Positions 1-11,565 of a DNA stretch of 64,000 nt are shown piece after piece; within the stretch, counting starts at the first letter, position 1, and each line of letters opens with the position of its first letter. A program made the position numbers and the translations under genes. Below the pieces are notes generated by a model. It saw only the letters and a program-made list of their open reading frames with translations. It was not told the origin of the DNA and made no database searches. Source of the DNA: Begonia masoniana (Eukaryota; Streptophyta; Magnoliopsida; Cucurbitales; Begoniaceae); the NCBI GenBank assembly GCA_022432975.1, contig CM039512.1:36953936-37017935 (forward strand). Reading direction: 5' to 3'.

Positions 1-115
1 TAATGAAAACAATTTAAATTAAAACCATAAAACAATTTACAAAACAATTAAATAAAACTTAAAGTAACAGAATAATCGGTGGAGGACAAAAGGGACAATT
101 GTCCCACAAAATGTA

Positions 116-330
116 GGGGCGATCGATCGCCCCAATGCCAGGCGATCGATCGCCAGGCTAAAAAAATGGAGGGGCGATCTATTGCCCCTCACACTGGCGA
201 TTGATCGCCCCATCCGATCGATTGCCCTCTTTTGGGCGATCGATCGGCACACTCTCTGGAATTTCCAGAGAGTGGCGATCACGATTGCCGATCGATCACC
301 ACCTTAGGCGATCTATCGGACACCCCTGGA
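116..330. repeat. GATCGATC palindrome cluster with stem-loop in LTR H
   Basis: At least six GGCGATCGATCGCC-like short palindromes, several degenerate, lie within about 200 bp. Among them, 250-274 is an odd palindrome with 12-bp arms (CACTCTCTGGAA / TTCCAGAGAGTG) and a single central T. Related clusters occur near the ends of LTRs A, B, C and S2. No known protein-binding role can be assigned from the sequence. Confidence 0.75.
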
Positions 331-1860
331 AATCCAAATTTTCCAGGGAGTTCGCCTCACTCTTCTTCTTTCTTTCCTCCTTCTTCCCTGCATAATTTCC
401 TTACTACACATACACCCTAAAACTTTTCAACATAAATTATTCATAACTTCACTCATTCTTCCCTTTCATAAATCAGTGAATAAACAACCTGAAACATATC
501 CTATAATGTGTTTAAAAACATAGTAAACTTTCATAAAAAACGAACTGCGTGGATCCATTTAAAACCTAAACAATTCCTCTTGTTTAAAAGAAAATTCCAA
601 GCAGTTCCATATCATTCAATAACTGGTTTAACAAAACGTTTTCTATTACAAATTTATGAAAACATTGTTTTTCTTAACTAGCCAGATCCCAAGCATCCTA
701 ATATGTTCAACTATATAATCTCATCTACTATCACGTTCCCAAAATACTTACAAACATCCCCACGGGTCAAAAGCGCACCGACTGCACCAGCACACTCCCA
801 CGGGCCATCTTTCTTCAACTAATCATTTCTCGGGTGGAGGGATCTCATCCTCACCGGTATCAAGATCACCTACACCATACAAACAACTATGAGATAAAGG
901 CTCAGCAAGTTTCGTAAATGCAGATGCATGTCGTGCATATGAAGTTCGGAAATCATGCAAAATACATAACAGATCGTGGCAGACAGATTGTGTAACGACC
1001 CCAACCCCGTAGGGCCGTCACAGGACATGACTTTACATTGACATAACCTTGACCTAAGCCCTCGTATTTTCGCATAAAAATTTTCATTTTTACTTAACAC
1101 TTTAAAAGAAAACAGACTTAGACAATTGACCCACCTCTAACAACCTTTAGAGTCTAACTTTGACTTAAACATTTGAGCGTAAAACATTTCGACTTTTAAC
1201 ACATTTAAAACTAGACTAAAACCATTAATAACTTAAACCAATTGACAATTAAAGTAAGATCAATTAAAACAAATCACTCATTCGTCGATCATCAAAACAC
1301 GACACTAATATAACCTATACTTTCGGGAAGAACTCAAGAAAACGAACTGCATGGATCGCTCTAAAAATCGAGCGTATCCTTACCTGTTTTAAAATAACCA
1401 AACAGTTCAAAATAACCAAACAATCCAGTATATTCTCCAAAATAAAGACTTCACATTTTAGACATTCTACTACCACATCATACACATCAAAAACTCTACT
1501 CTCAGACGTTTTTCTATCAAAACCAATCAATCAACATATGTAACGTTTTCATACTTTCATTCATCACATCTCTATACACATACACAAAACTTCCAAATCA
1601 TTCCTAAACAAAATAGACTCCTAACTCATACCAACCACGGACACATACTAACCACGGTCGGAATCGCCCTAACAATATTGCCGGGTTGCCACCATGGTCG
1701 TACTCCAACAACTGCATCCGTAATCCTAGCATGCTCGTGAAAACTCACCGTACCTGTTCTTCTGCACCTACATCACAGAACTCAAACTATAAGCCTAATG
1801 CTTAGCAAGTAGTCACGATATGAATTTAAAACATTTTACTTAACATATGCAGTTTCTACA

Positions 1861-1985
1861 GTTTCATCGTACATAATCATTTCGTTTCGTTTCATCGTTT
1901 ATATTCATTTCATTTCGTTTCATCATACATATTCATTTCATTTCGTTTCATCATTCATATTCATTTCATTTCCATCGTACATACA
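1861..1985. repeat. 28-bp tandem repeat in S1
   Basis: Three to four imperfect copies of a 28-bp unit built from ATTCATTTCATTTCG and a TTTCATCATACAT-like half. Pyrimidine-rich; no function inferred. Confidence 0.75.
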
Positions 1986-2026
1986 TGTAATCCTCTACCA
2001 ATGGAAGGCGGATTAGTTTCTCCATC

Positions 2027-2150
2027 TCTAGACGTTCCACAACTTCATCTGAAGGGTGAACCACTTCCTTCAGACATTATATATTTTCTGGACGTTCCAC
2101 AATTTACATCTGAAGGGTGAACCACTTCCCTCAGACACTTTACATTTTCG
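2027..2150. repeat. Two tandem copies of a ~62-bp repeat in S1
   Basis: The unit containing GACGTTCCACAA, then CTGAAGGGTGAACCACTTCC and TCAGACA, occurs twice in direct orientation with a few differences. Confidence 0.75.
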
Positions 2151-3110
2151 TTTTACATCGTTGTCGTTTCTACGTTCAAATCGTGAAAACATATGCTAAA
2201 ACATTTTCGTACTTTGTCTAAAACATGATGCATGAGAAAGCTAAACATACATAGAAACATGCAACATAACCTAGCGTTCCGTGATGTAGGCCCGAAGGCA
2301 ACACGCATGCAACACTACTTACCTGGCGTCCTTAGCAATTTGTCTCTATCTGAAACCTTAACCGTGGAACCTGAAAAACCTAAATATCAAAATATTGCAT
2401 TAGAACTCGCTCGGCATAACTAAACTCTCATTTTCGTGAAAACATCATCTAACTAAACGGGCCACTATTTTGGGTTTGGTAAAACCGACCCGAAACTTCG
2501 AACGCGCGTAACTTTTGCGTCGGATATCGGAATCGAACGATTCCAGCGGCCACGTACTCCTCTAATAACCTATTTTAACCTGCCAAAAGGAATTTCAAAA
2601 CAAACGATCGTAGCTAGGTCAAATCAGGCAAAACCTGTTTCTGCCCTTTCCTAGAATTTTCCCCCTTTTCGATTTTTCATCAATTCACACTCATTTCATC
2701 ACCAATCGACCACATATACCCTCAATTAGAATAATCTAACCTAAAATCCCGAGACATCAAGCAAAACCCGAAATGCCCTAACTCGAGCTTCACTGAATTT
2801 CGCCCAAATTGGGCACCTCACGGCTAGGCGACCATAGCCGGTCCAAGCCCAGCCATTTGATGCCGAGATTAGCCAAAAATGGCCGGAGATCGGAGCCCAG
2901 GCTGGCTCGCCATTCACGCCACAAGCAGAATGAAAACAGGGAAGAAACTCTACCTGTTTTCGGTCGGGTCTGGCGCGGAGAAAGCCAAACCGAGCTCTGG
3001 CTTCAGCTCGCCGGAGTTCGCTCGTCTGAACGGTGGTCGGAGCCGTGGTCGCCGTCGGAGGGTCGCGCGTCTCCTTTCTCTCTCTGCGTCGGGCTCGCTG
3101 CGTTCGCAAG

Positions 3111-3174
3111 GCAGAATGGCTTTCAAAAGCCATTCTGCTGTTTTAAGAGAAAACATAATGTTTTCTCTTAAAAC
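3111..3174. repeat. Two adjacent perfect-armed hairpins in S1
   Basis: Hairpin 1 (3111-3138) has 13-bp arms, GCAGAATGGCTTT and its exact complement, around a 2-base spacer. Hairpin 2 (3140-3174) has 17-bp arms, GTTTTAAGAGAAAACAT and its exact complement, around a single A. One base separates them. They sit next to the GC-rich part of the LTR, which may correspond to the transcribed leader, but that placement is inference. Confidence 0.9.
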
Positions 3175-3697
3175 ATAAATTAAAATATCTAATTACCGTT
3201 TTGCCCTCCCGTAAAATCGGCCCCTCTGAAAATTCCGTTAACTCCCGTCCTTAAATTATAAATTTTGTAGATTGAACTTCACCCCGTACCCAACTTAATT
3301 TCTCCATTTAGAATATCCGAACACAATTTAATTAATCAATTATTTTAACCAATTTTATTCACGTTTCTTTTAAATTAATTAAAACAACTATTTAGTAAAT
3401 AATTACCTTATCATTTTATTGTCTCTCAAATTCCTCTTCCAAATTTTCACTCTAATTTTACTACTTAACATAACCTATCTAAGGCTACGCGCATTGTAAG
3501 AATTTCTCATAAATTCCTAGGGCTCTAAAGAAACATTCCGCTCAATAAAATACTTTAATTTGCTATTTACAAAAATTATCTAAGAAATTAGAAAATCCAA
3601 AAATTCGAAAACCCAGGCGTTACAGATTGTCACCGAGATTTTAGCCCGCTTGATGGAGAGGACACGTTTGGCGGTTGGACAACTCTTTCCACAAAGC

Positions 3698-3731
3698 GGG
3701 GGGGGGGGGGGGGGGGGGGGTGGGGGGGGGG
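3698..3731. repeat. Poly-G tract
   Basis: A run of G interrupted by a single T at 3721, inside LTR H. Related LTRs have only a short G run here (S2: GGAGGGGGGT near 9870). The length is likely to be unreliable in sequencing. Confidence 0.9.
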
Positions 3732-5133
3732 AGAGACATGCTTACATCCGTAACAGCCACGCCTAGACCCCACCTCACATGACCAAATAACAGATTACGT
3801 ATATTAGTTTCGTTAGATGTGGTATCGTGACAAGCTCCTCTCAGCCTTCACGATAGATCAATAGCCCCCTTTCGTGCCATATCACTTTTCCTGAAAACGT
3901 AGTGCGGAAATTTATTTTCTATGCTCGTTCGACAATCGCGATGCATGAACAATTCAATATAATAAAGAAACCAACCAACATGTGTACTATCAAGACAATA
4001 AAAACATAACCTAAAAAGGCAACCAATCCTATCTACCCAACCAAAGCATTTAAACAAACAAATCACCAATGTTCCTCGACAAGGCTTCGATGTACGGTGT
4101 AGACAAATCGGCTATAGTAAGTCACGAGAACTTACCTCGCGTCCGTTGCAATTCTAGCTCCGTCCACGAGCGTTGTTCACCTAAGGCAAATTCACAACAA
4201 TCGTCATTAGAACACGTTTAAACCATTAAATATCTAAACTAACTAAACTCTTAACTAAAGAAATTTTTAAAACTCTAATTTAACTTATTGATGCATTTTA
4301 TCGAGCAATTCGTGATCATAAACTCCTAACCTCCATTAATGGAGTTTCCAAGTTCTCCAACAACCCAAAACTCACATTAATGGCCATTAATTCGCTCAAC
4401 TACCTCCAATGCCCATTAATACGTTCACCAAGGTCATAAATAGGGTAACTCTAGCCATTTCTAGCATAACCTGACTATTTCGTGAAAACCCTAAACGAAA
4501 CCCTAACCGTTTAAACTCCGTAAAAATCAAAAACTAAAGTCCGTAAACTACATGACCTTACCTAGAGCGTTGATCGAAGGAGAAAACGTAAAGAGTCGGA
4601 GTCGATCGGAGGAGGAATCGCCGTTGGAAGAGAAGAATCGCCGCGGGAGGAGAGAAAATCGTCGAAAGAGGAGAGCTTCTGGAGTTTTTGTGAAACACAG
4701 AGAGAAAATGAGGGAAGGAGAGAAACAATTAAGTTTTATTAAATTTGGTTTGCAAATTTACTTCTTTTCCCTTCCTTGTGATTTCTTATTTGTTCCTTCC
4801 ATATTTCGTTATTTAAAAAACTATTCATTTTCTCCAAATTTCCTTATTTCACCATAAATCCCAATTTATTACTAGGGTTCCATTAAAACTGTCTGTTCAT
4901 AAAACAGACCTCGTTTACTATTTTTACTAAAACATCATTTATATTACGAGAAACGCAAAATCTTCGTAATTGGCGTTACAACTCCAAAAATTCTCGTATT
5001 TCTCTTAAAATCCTTATTAATTATTAGGATTATAATAACGCTCTCTGCTCGCAAAACAGACTTATTTTGACATATTTACAAAAATGCCATTAAATTTTGG
5101 AATATTAAAATCCTGATAAAACAGGGTGTTACA

Positions 5134-5564
5134 CTCAACGTACGACTGAAGTATTTATTGAAGAATACGGTCTTAAACCGTTCCCACCTCATCAGTGTCA
5201 CGTCTGTAGTCGCTTTTATTGAATCCCACCAAAACCGGGCATCCAATGCCAGATTGAAAGTGACGCATGTGACCTTCTCAGCATTCTCCACCTTGGCGTA
5301 AGCCAACATATCCTCCATCGTTTGAACCCACTCCTCAGTAATAGAGGGGTCCGTTGATTGTCCGTTGAATACTTGAGGCTGTAGCTTTTGAAACCTTTCC
5401 ATGCTATGATTGTCCGGAATGACTATATCCCGGGCTCTCTGATTTGCACGATTCACTAAGTTCTCATTCTGTTGTTCTTGCCTGTCCATATATTGGATCT
5501 GACGATCTAGCAAATCTGTAAGTCTATCCAGGGCTTCATCCCTGGCGTCTCTCGCTCGAACCAT
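5134..5564 (-). pseudogene. gag N-terminal stub of element C (Tekay type)
   Basis: The minus-strand frame starts with ATG at 5562-5564 (MVRARDARDEALDRL) and has a heptad-rich, glutamine-rich start resembling the gag of B. The matching capsid stretch follows (RFQKLQPQVFNGQSTDPS, then EEWVQTMEDMLAYA and FWWDSIK). It stops matching after about 143 residues, where the sequence switches directly into TGTAACACCC of LTR H at 5133. The rest of gag, the zinc knuckle and all of pol are missing. The start was chosen because it matches the gag starts of B and F in position relative to the leader splice-like sequence. This is a remnant with no coding capacity for pol. Confidence 0.85.
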
Positions 5565-5713
5565 TTTTCTATAACTCCTATAAAAGTTAAAACAAACAAT
5601 TCTAAGAAATTGAAATCAAGTAAAGCATCTAAACGTACTTATAGTCGAGGAAGGATGTCCGCGTAGTGGTTGTGCAGTCGAGCAGTCTACAGAACCGATT
5701 TTAAAATCTGGGG

Positions 5714-5725
5714 GCTCTGATACCA
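5714..5725 (-). promoter_or_regulatory. Primer binding site of element C (tRNA-Met)
   Basis: On the minus strand it reads TGGTATCAGAGC, complementary to the 3' end of initiator tRNA-Met, four bases after the LTR end at 5730. It orients C as minus and marks the LTR/internal boundary. Confidence 0.85.
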
Positions 5726-5917
5726 TAACTGTAGCGACCCTTAAACCTATCCCTAATTTTCCTTATAAAATTTTCATTTTAAAACATTTAAATCGCATCC
5801 TAGCATCGTTAAACCGTTTTGAAAATTTCTTAAAAAACAAAGCATATTTGCATAAATGGAGCAAAACATTAGGCAGCAAAAGGGGCAAAAGGGGCAATTC
5901 GCCCACAAAACATATAG

Positions 5918-7575
5918 CCGATCGATCGGTCGTTTCAGCCGATCGATCGGTTGTGGTGTTTATACGCCAGGCGATCGATCGCCTGATCGATCGCCCCTTT
6001 TTCTTTCTCTCCTTTTTGCTTCGATCCCCTGCAAGCCATACTCACACACTTCACACTTCCACTCCATATCTTCATCAATTTACCTCTAAATACATTTCAT
6101 AACAACACTACTACACACATACAATCCACACTCCACCAATCACCCAAAAACCGACTCAAAACATATTTAAAACGTAATAAAATTTCATAAAAATGAACCG
6201 CGTGGATCCGTTTAAAAACTGAACATTTCTCTCTGTTTGAAAATATCAAAAACACAACAAAATACTATACATTATCTATCCAGTTACCAAGCATCCTAAA
6301 ATGAGTCATCTATACAATTTTCCTATCTTTTTGTCTAACAAAATCCCTAAAACACTTACTTACTTCCCCAAAACACTTACTTACATCCCCACGGGTCAAA
6401 ATACGCACCGACTGCACTAGCACACTCCCACAGGCCATCCTCCATCAACATGCTCATGCGTCGGGTGGAGGAACGTTGTCCTCATCTGTTTCGAAATCAC
6501 CTACACTATAGCGTTTCAGCCGATCGATCGGTCGTTTCAGCCGATCGATCGGTCGTTTCAGCCGATCGATCGGTCGTTTCAGCCGATCGATCGGTCGTTT
6601 CAGCCGATCGATCGGTCGTTTCAGCCGATCGATCGGTCGTTTCAGCCGATCGATCGGTCGTTTCAGCCGATCGATCGGTCGTTTCAGCCGATCGATCGGT
6701 CGTTTCAGCCGATCGATCGGTCGTTTCAGCCGATCGATCGGTCGTTTCAGCCGATCGATCGGTCGTTTCAGCCGATCGATCGGTCGTTTCAGCCGATCGA
6801 TCGGTCGTTTCAGCCGATCGATCGGTCGTTTCAGCCGATCGATCGGTCGTTTCAGCCGATCGATCGGTCGTTTCAGCCGATCGATCGGTCGTTTCAGCCG
6901 ATCGATCGGTCGTTTCAGCCGATCGATCGGTCGTTTCAGCCGATCGATCGGTCGTTTCAGCCGATCGATCGGTCGTTTCAGCCGATCGATCGGTCGTTTC
7001 AGCCGATCGATGCGATCGGTTGTGGTGTTTATACGCCAGGCGATCGATCGCCTGATCGATCGCCCCTTTTTCTTTCTCTCCTTTTTGCTTCGATCCCCTG
7101 CAAGCCATACTCACACACTTCACACTTCCACTCCATATCTTCATCAATTTACCTCTAAATACATTTCATAACAACACTACTACACACATACAATCCACAC
7201 TCACCAATCACCCAAAAACCGACTCAAAACATATTTAAAACGTAATAAAATTTCATAAAATGAACCGCGTGGATCCGTTTTAAAACTGAACATTTCTCTC
7301 TGTTTGAAAATCAAAACACAACAAATACTATACATTATCTATCCAGTTACCAAGCATCCTAAAATGAGTCATCTATACAATTTTCCTATCTTTTTGTCTA
7401 ACAAAATCCCTAAAACACTTACTTACTTCCCCAAAACACTTACTTACATCCCCACGGGTCAAAATACGCACCGACTGCACTAGCACACTCCCACAGGCCA
7501 TCCTCCATCAACATGCTCATGCGTCGGGTGGAGGAACGTTGTCCTCATCTGTTTCGAAATCACCTACACTATAGA
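5918..7575. repeat. Tandem duplication (~560-bp arms) in LTR C around a 21-bp array
   Basis: The stretch from GTTGTGGTGTTTATACGCC to CCTACACTATAG occurs at 5952-6511 and again at 7019-7575, differing by a handful of small indels. The first copy is preceded by only two GATCGATC units, while the second is preceded by the full array at 6513-7012. The high similarity points to a recent unequal exchange or slippage event. Confidence 0.9.
6513..7012. repeat. 21-bp minisatellite, ~24 copies, core CCGATCGATCGG
   Basis: Near-perfect tandem units of 21 bp, each made of GTTTCAG followed by the palindrome CCGATCGATCGG and TC. About 23 complete units and a final altered one (GATGCGATCGG) are present. Because 21 is a multiple of three, both strands are open across the array; these frames are repeat artefacts. 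Confidence 0.95.
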
Positions 7576-8982
7576 ATTAAACTACGAGCTAAAGGGCTAA
7601 GTAAACCTACATAAATGCAGATGAATGCTATGCGTATGCAATACTTAAAATCATGCAGTCATCCTACCTTCTTGCTATTCATTTCATTTAAGACGTCACC
7701 GGGGCTTCGCTCTCAATAGATAGAAGCGGCACATCCGACGAATGGATAGCCCCTCGTATCTACCCAAGGAAAAACATGCTTCATCTGACAGCCATGTCTG
7801 AACCACCACCCCGACGTGACCGTTATTACGTACATTTATACCTTTTCGTTATCCTTTTTATGAAAAACATACTTGAAAATTCGTTTTTCATGCTTATTCA
7901 AAAACATAATGCATGGACGTGCATAATACAATAATGAAAACAAACATAAAACAAACAACGAACGCTAAACATTCTATAGCTTAAAATAGCCTAACTACCC
8001 AATCTAATTACCCGAAACATGCTACATCTCCAATTCCTCAATTTCAAATACTTTTTTATGGTGTAGGCCAAACCGGCCAAACAAATCACGAAGACTTACC
8101 TCGCGTCCGTTGCAATTTAAGCTCCGTCCACGAGCGTTGTTCACCTATGGCAATTCACAACAATCGTCATTAAATCGAATCTAAACCATTGAGTTTCAAA
8201 AACTACAAAACTCCTAGCTAAAGGAAATTTCCAAAAACTCTATTTTAACTCGTTGAGGTATTTCGTCGAGTAATTCACGCTCGACATTTCAAAATCTCCA
8301 TTAATAGAGTTTTTAAAACCTCCAACCACCAAACTCTTCAACAACCTCCATTAAACCATCAAACTTCCTCCAATAACCATAAATATGCTTATTTGGGCAA
8401 TAAACAAGGTAAACCTATCGATTTCAAACCCTAATCCACGTTTTTGACAAAACCCTAACGAAACCCTAACCGTATAACTCTGCGAAAACCGAAATCTAAC
8501 GTTCCAAAATAGTAGATTCTTACCTAGGGTCGGAATTGAAGGAGAAAATGTGGAGGAATCGTCGTTAATCGACGGAGAATCGGTCGGCGTTTGAAAGAAG
8601 TCGCCGTGAAGAGAAAAATCGCCGTGAGGGTTGAGAGGAGAGGAATTCGCGTGAAGTGTAAAGGAGAAAAGAGGAATTTGTGTTATTTAATAAATTTTGA
8701 TATTCAAAATTTGTAACACCTGAAAAAAATTCTTGTAACGACCCTAATACTGTACCCATTTTTCCGTACATATTTTTTTTTTATCCTTATACTTAACTAA
8801 ACTCTAAGCGGAATTGAAATCGTTAGCGTTGTTTGTAAACCGTTTAAAACCAACTTAAAACAATTAAGATAAAACTATTTAAAACAATTAAAACTATTAA
8901 ATAAAACTATAATTTTAAAACAATTTATAAGTAAAACAAAAGGGAGGGCATAATTGACATTCTGCCAAAAAAGGAAGCAGCG

Positions 8983-9240
8983 ACCGATCGCGGCATCAAC
9001 GATCGGTCTCAGTGATTGATCGCTGCACATTGCAGCGATCAGTCGCTGTATTGAGACCAGGAGGGGCGATCAGTCGCCCCTCATCTCGGCGCCCGGTCGC
9101 CAACTAAGAAGAAGGGAGGGGCGATCAGTCGCTCCTCACACTGGCGCCCCATCGCCTTTCATTTTACAATACAATTTGCTCTATGGAATTCCAGAGAGCA
9201 AACACTTCAATACGCTCTCTGGAATCCGATTCCAGAGAGC
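8983..9240. repeat. GATC-type palindrome cluster with stem-loop in S2
   Basis: Diverged GCGATCGATCGC-like units (variants with GCGACCGATCGC, GCAGCGATCAGTCGCTG) are followed by a stem-loop at 9214-9240 with 12-bp arms GCTCTCTGGAAT / ATTCCAGAGAGC and a CCG loop. It occupies the same relative LTR position as the cluster in H. Confidence 0.75.
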
Positions 9241-9924
9241 AAAACTTCCTATATTTTTACACCATTTCCTCATCCCCTTTCTTACCACTTCTATACATTC
9301 TTCATCAATAAACACATAGACTTGTAACTTAAACTCAACCAATTTGCAGCGCGGACTTTGCGAAATCCAACTGCGTGGATAGCTCTAAAAATCGAGCATA
9401 TCCACATTGAACCTAAAAACATTTCAAACGATTTCCATAGCGTGCAATTAAAAGCTTCAATAAAACATTTTACAAATATGGTTTATAAAACATAGAAAAC
9501 ATCAGTCTATCACCTAACCAGAACCAAGCATCCTAAAATGTCTATACAACCATCAGTCCAAAACATTCCAAAAACCCCAAAACCTATACATACATACATC
9601 CCCACGGGTCAGGTAAGCGTCGACTGCGCCAACACACCACCGCGAGCCATCATCCGTCAACTGTGTCACTCCTCGGGTGGAGGGATCTCATCCTCACCTG
9701 TTTCCTCGTAATCACCTACACCATACAACATACTATGAGATAAAAATCTCAGTAAGGCTCGTAAATGCAAATGCTATGCTATGCTATGCACTGTAGGTGT
9801 CACCGAGATCCTATCCCCCTAATCGGAGAGAGCTCATCCAGCGGGCGGACTACTCTTTCCAGCTAGAGGAGGGGGGTGCACGCTTACAACATGTACAGCC
9901 GTGCCTGAGCCCCACCTCGCGTGA

Positions 9925-9993
9925 CCTGTAAACTGTATGCCTTGCGGCCTGTAAACTGTATGCCTTGCGGCCTGTAAACTGTATGCCTTACGG
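9925..9993. repeat. 23-bp direct repeat, three copies, in S2
   Basis: Three consecutive units beginning CCTGTAAACTGTATGCCTT at 9925, 9948 and 9971; the last has one substitution. Confidence 0.95.
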
Positions 9994-11558
9994 CTATTTT
10001 CTTTGCATTATCTTTAAAATATCGTATGGAAATTCATTTTCATGCTTTTCTTTAAAACACGTGATGCATGAACAATTTTTATCATAAAGTAAACAACCAC
10101 ATATGTACCATCAAGACTATAAATACATAACCTATAACCTATAAAACAACTAAACCTGTCTAACCAACCAGAGCAAATAAACATACGCATCTCCAAAACT
10201 CCTCGAGACGACCACGACATACGGTGTAGGCCAATCGGCCAGAGAAGATCACGAGAACTTACCTCGTGTCCAAAGCAGCTCAAGCTCCGTCCACGAGCAT
10301 TGTTTGTCTGAGGCAAAACATAATATTGACGTTAAAACGAGTTTAAACTATCGATCGCCCAAATTTACAAAACCTTAACTACGAAACTTCCCAAAGTTCT
10401 AATCCAATTCATTGAGCTATTTACTCGAGCAATTTACGCTCGGCACCTAAATTCCTAAATTATGAGTTTTTCCTAAAATCTCGAAATTTCACAAATTCTA
10501 ACATTTTTTTTCTTAATCAATTAGATTAGTCCAATAACTTCCAATACGTTCAATATATACTTAGTTGCAGCAAATCTATAAATTTTGAATCCTAAATCTC
10601 GTTTTTAATCGAAACCCTAAACGAACCCTAATTGGTTTAACTCTACGAAACTCAGAATTTAACGCTCTAAAACTATAGAATCATACCTAGAGCGTCGAAT
10701 GGAGGAGAAAGCGCGAAGAAACCAGAACGATTGGAGGACGAACGGAGGTCGGAAGTTGAGAGCTCGCCGTGAGGGAGAGGAGAAGCTCTCTGTAACTTTC
10801 GTGAAAGTCAGAGAAAGAATGAAGAATGAAGAAGAAAAAAGGTTAAGTGGTTTTAAATAATATAAACTTTGTAAATTACTATTTCGCCCTTCCTTTGTTT
10901 TTGTATTCGTTTCGTCCTTCGTTTTGTTAATCGGCTAAGTATTCGGTTTTATCAAAACTCCTTATTTCACCAATAAGTCCAACTTATTATTCAGGATTTA
11001 TTAAAACCGTCCGTTCTCAATTCGGACCCCGTTTACTATTTTTACTAAAACGTCCTTTGTATTATGAGAAACTTAATTACTCGAAATATAGCGTTATTAC
11101 TCCAAAAATTCTCGTAAATTCCATAAAATTCAAATTAATAATTAGGATCATAACAGCGCTTCCTTTTTGTAAAATGAGTTTGATTTGACATATTTATAAA
11201 AATGCCAATATATATTATCATATTAATCCTTACAGCCAGATATTACAATTCCTATAACGTGCGTAACCTTAGGTTAGACGTGTTAGGAGAGTTTAATTAT
11301 TCAAGTTTAATGTTGTGCATTGAAGTGAAAGAGAAAGGGAAGAAATGTGGTTTGACAATTCAAACCAAAGGGTTTAAAAAGTCAAATGGTTGCATATCAA
11401 CCAATAAGAAAATTCAAAGGAAATTTACATGAAATAATTGAATGGAAAAGGTGGGAATGAAAGGGTGTTCACGTTGGGAATTTGAAAGGAGAAAAGGTAA
11501 GGTTGAATTACAATTTTAAAGAAATTGAGTGGTGAAATTAAAAAGTGAAAAAGTGATT

Positions 11559-11565
11559 TATAAAA
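11559..11565 (+). promoter_or_regulatory. TATA-like box in 5' LTR of A
   Basis: TATAAAA in the context GATTTATAAAAGATAG lies about 30-40 bases before a pyrimidine-rich stretch (CTTCCTCTCCTTCC). The same arrangement is in the 3' LTR at 27036-27042. It is a plausible LTR promoter; no start site can be proven from sequence. Confidence 0.45.

Larger units (their letters stand above)
991..3624 (-). mobile_element. Solo LTR S1 (Ty3/gypsy type), nested in LTR H
   Basis: A 2634-bp unit begins TGTAACGACC and ends GGCGTTACA. It is flanked by the identical 5-bp duplication GATTG (986-990 and 3625-3629). Removing it rejoins LTR H. Minus orientation is inferred because TGTAACGACC resembles the reverse complement of the B LTR end and because the GAACTGCATGGATC block near 1337 lies in the minus-type orientation. 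No internal coding region is present, so it is the product of LTR-LTR recombination. It lacks the GATCGATC cluster of its host LTR. A GC-rich stretch near 2880-3110 contains overlapping open frames on both strands that I do not regard as genes. Confidence 0.9.
1..5133 (-). repeat. LTR of Tekay-type element H, truncated by window start
   Basis: On the minus strand this LTR begins with TGTAACACCC at 5133 and runs down to position 1, where the window cuts it shortly before its expected end. It shares several blocks with the LTRs of B, C and S2: the GATCGATC palindrome cluster (116-330), GAACTGCGTGGATCC near 543, and the block around 835-880 that reads on the minus strand as a GGTGTAGGTGAT to CCTCCACCCGAGG stretch. 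It is interrupted by solo LTR S1 at 991-3624. Its junction with the gag stub of C at 5133/5134 is abrupt. It is either the 3' LTR of an internally deleted C or a separate insertion into C; the candidate TSD is CTCAA (5134-5138), whose partner would lie upstream of the window. No complete gene is seen in it. Confidence 0.8.
5730..8711 (-). repeat. 5' LTR of element C, larger part
   Basis: This is the 3' portion (in element sense) of the 5' LTR of C. It ends at 5730 with the complement of TGTAGCGACCC. It is split at 8707-8711 (AAATT) by the insertion of element A and resumes at 29150-29351. It carries a local duplication (5918-7575) with an expanded 21-bp array, and at 7576-8700 the usual family blocks, including the complement of a GAGCTTGGA-like motif near 8100-8150. 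Reassembled length is about 3.2 kb, longer than LTR B (2.5 kb) because of the duplication. Confidence 0.85.
8734..11247 (-). mobile_element. Solo LTR S2 nested in 5' LTR of A
   Basis: A 2514-bp unit from TGTAACGACCC to ATATTACA, flanked by ATTCT (8729-8733) and ATTCC (11248-11252), a 5-bp duplication with one mismatch. The 3' LTR of A at 26709-26740 reads continuously through the equivalent point (AAAAAATTCCTATAAC), confirming the insertion. Minus orientation follows from family blocks shared with H and C. No internal region is present, so it is a solo LTR. Confidence 0.9.

Noticed and set aside
116..330. GCGATCGC-type octamers resembling the cyanobacterial HIP1 repeat
   Set aside because: The context is clearly plant retrotransposon LTRs; the similarity is a chance palindrome.
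2741..3178. Overlapping open frames of 68-130 codons in S1
   Set aside because: They lie in a GC-rich, low-stop stretch on both strands of a solo LTR, with no domain and no counterpart elsewhere.
6450..7147. Open frames of about 200 codons on both strands across the 21-bp array
   Set aside because: A product of the 21-bp period, with no start context or homologue; the single-unit relatives have no such frame.
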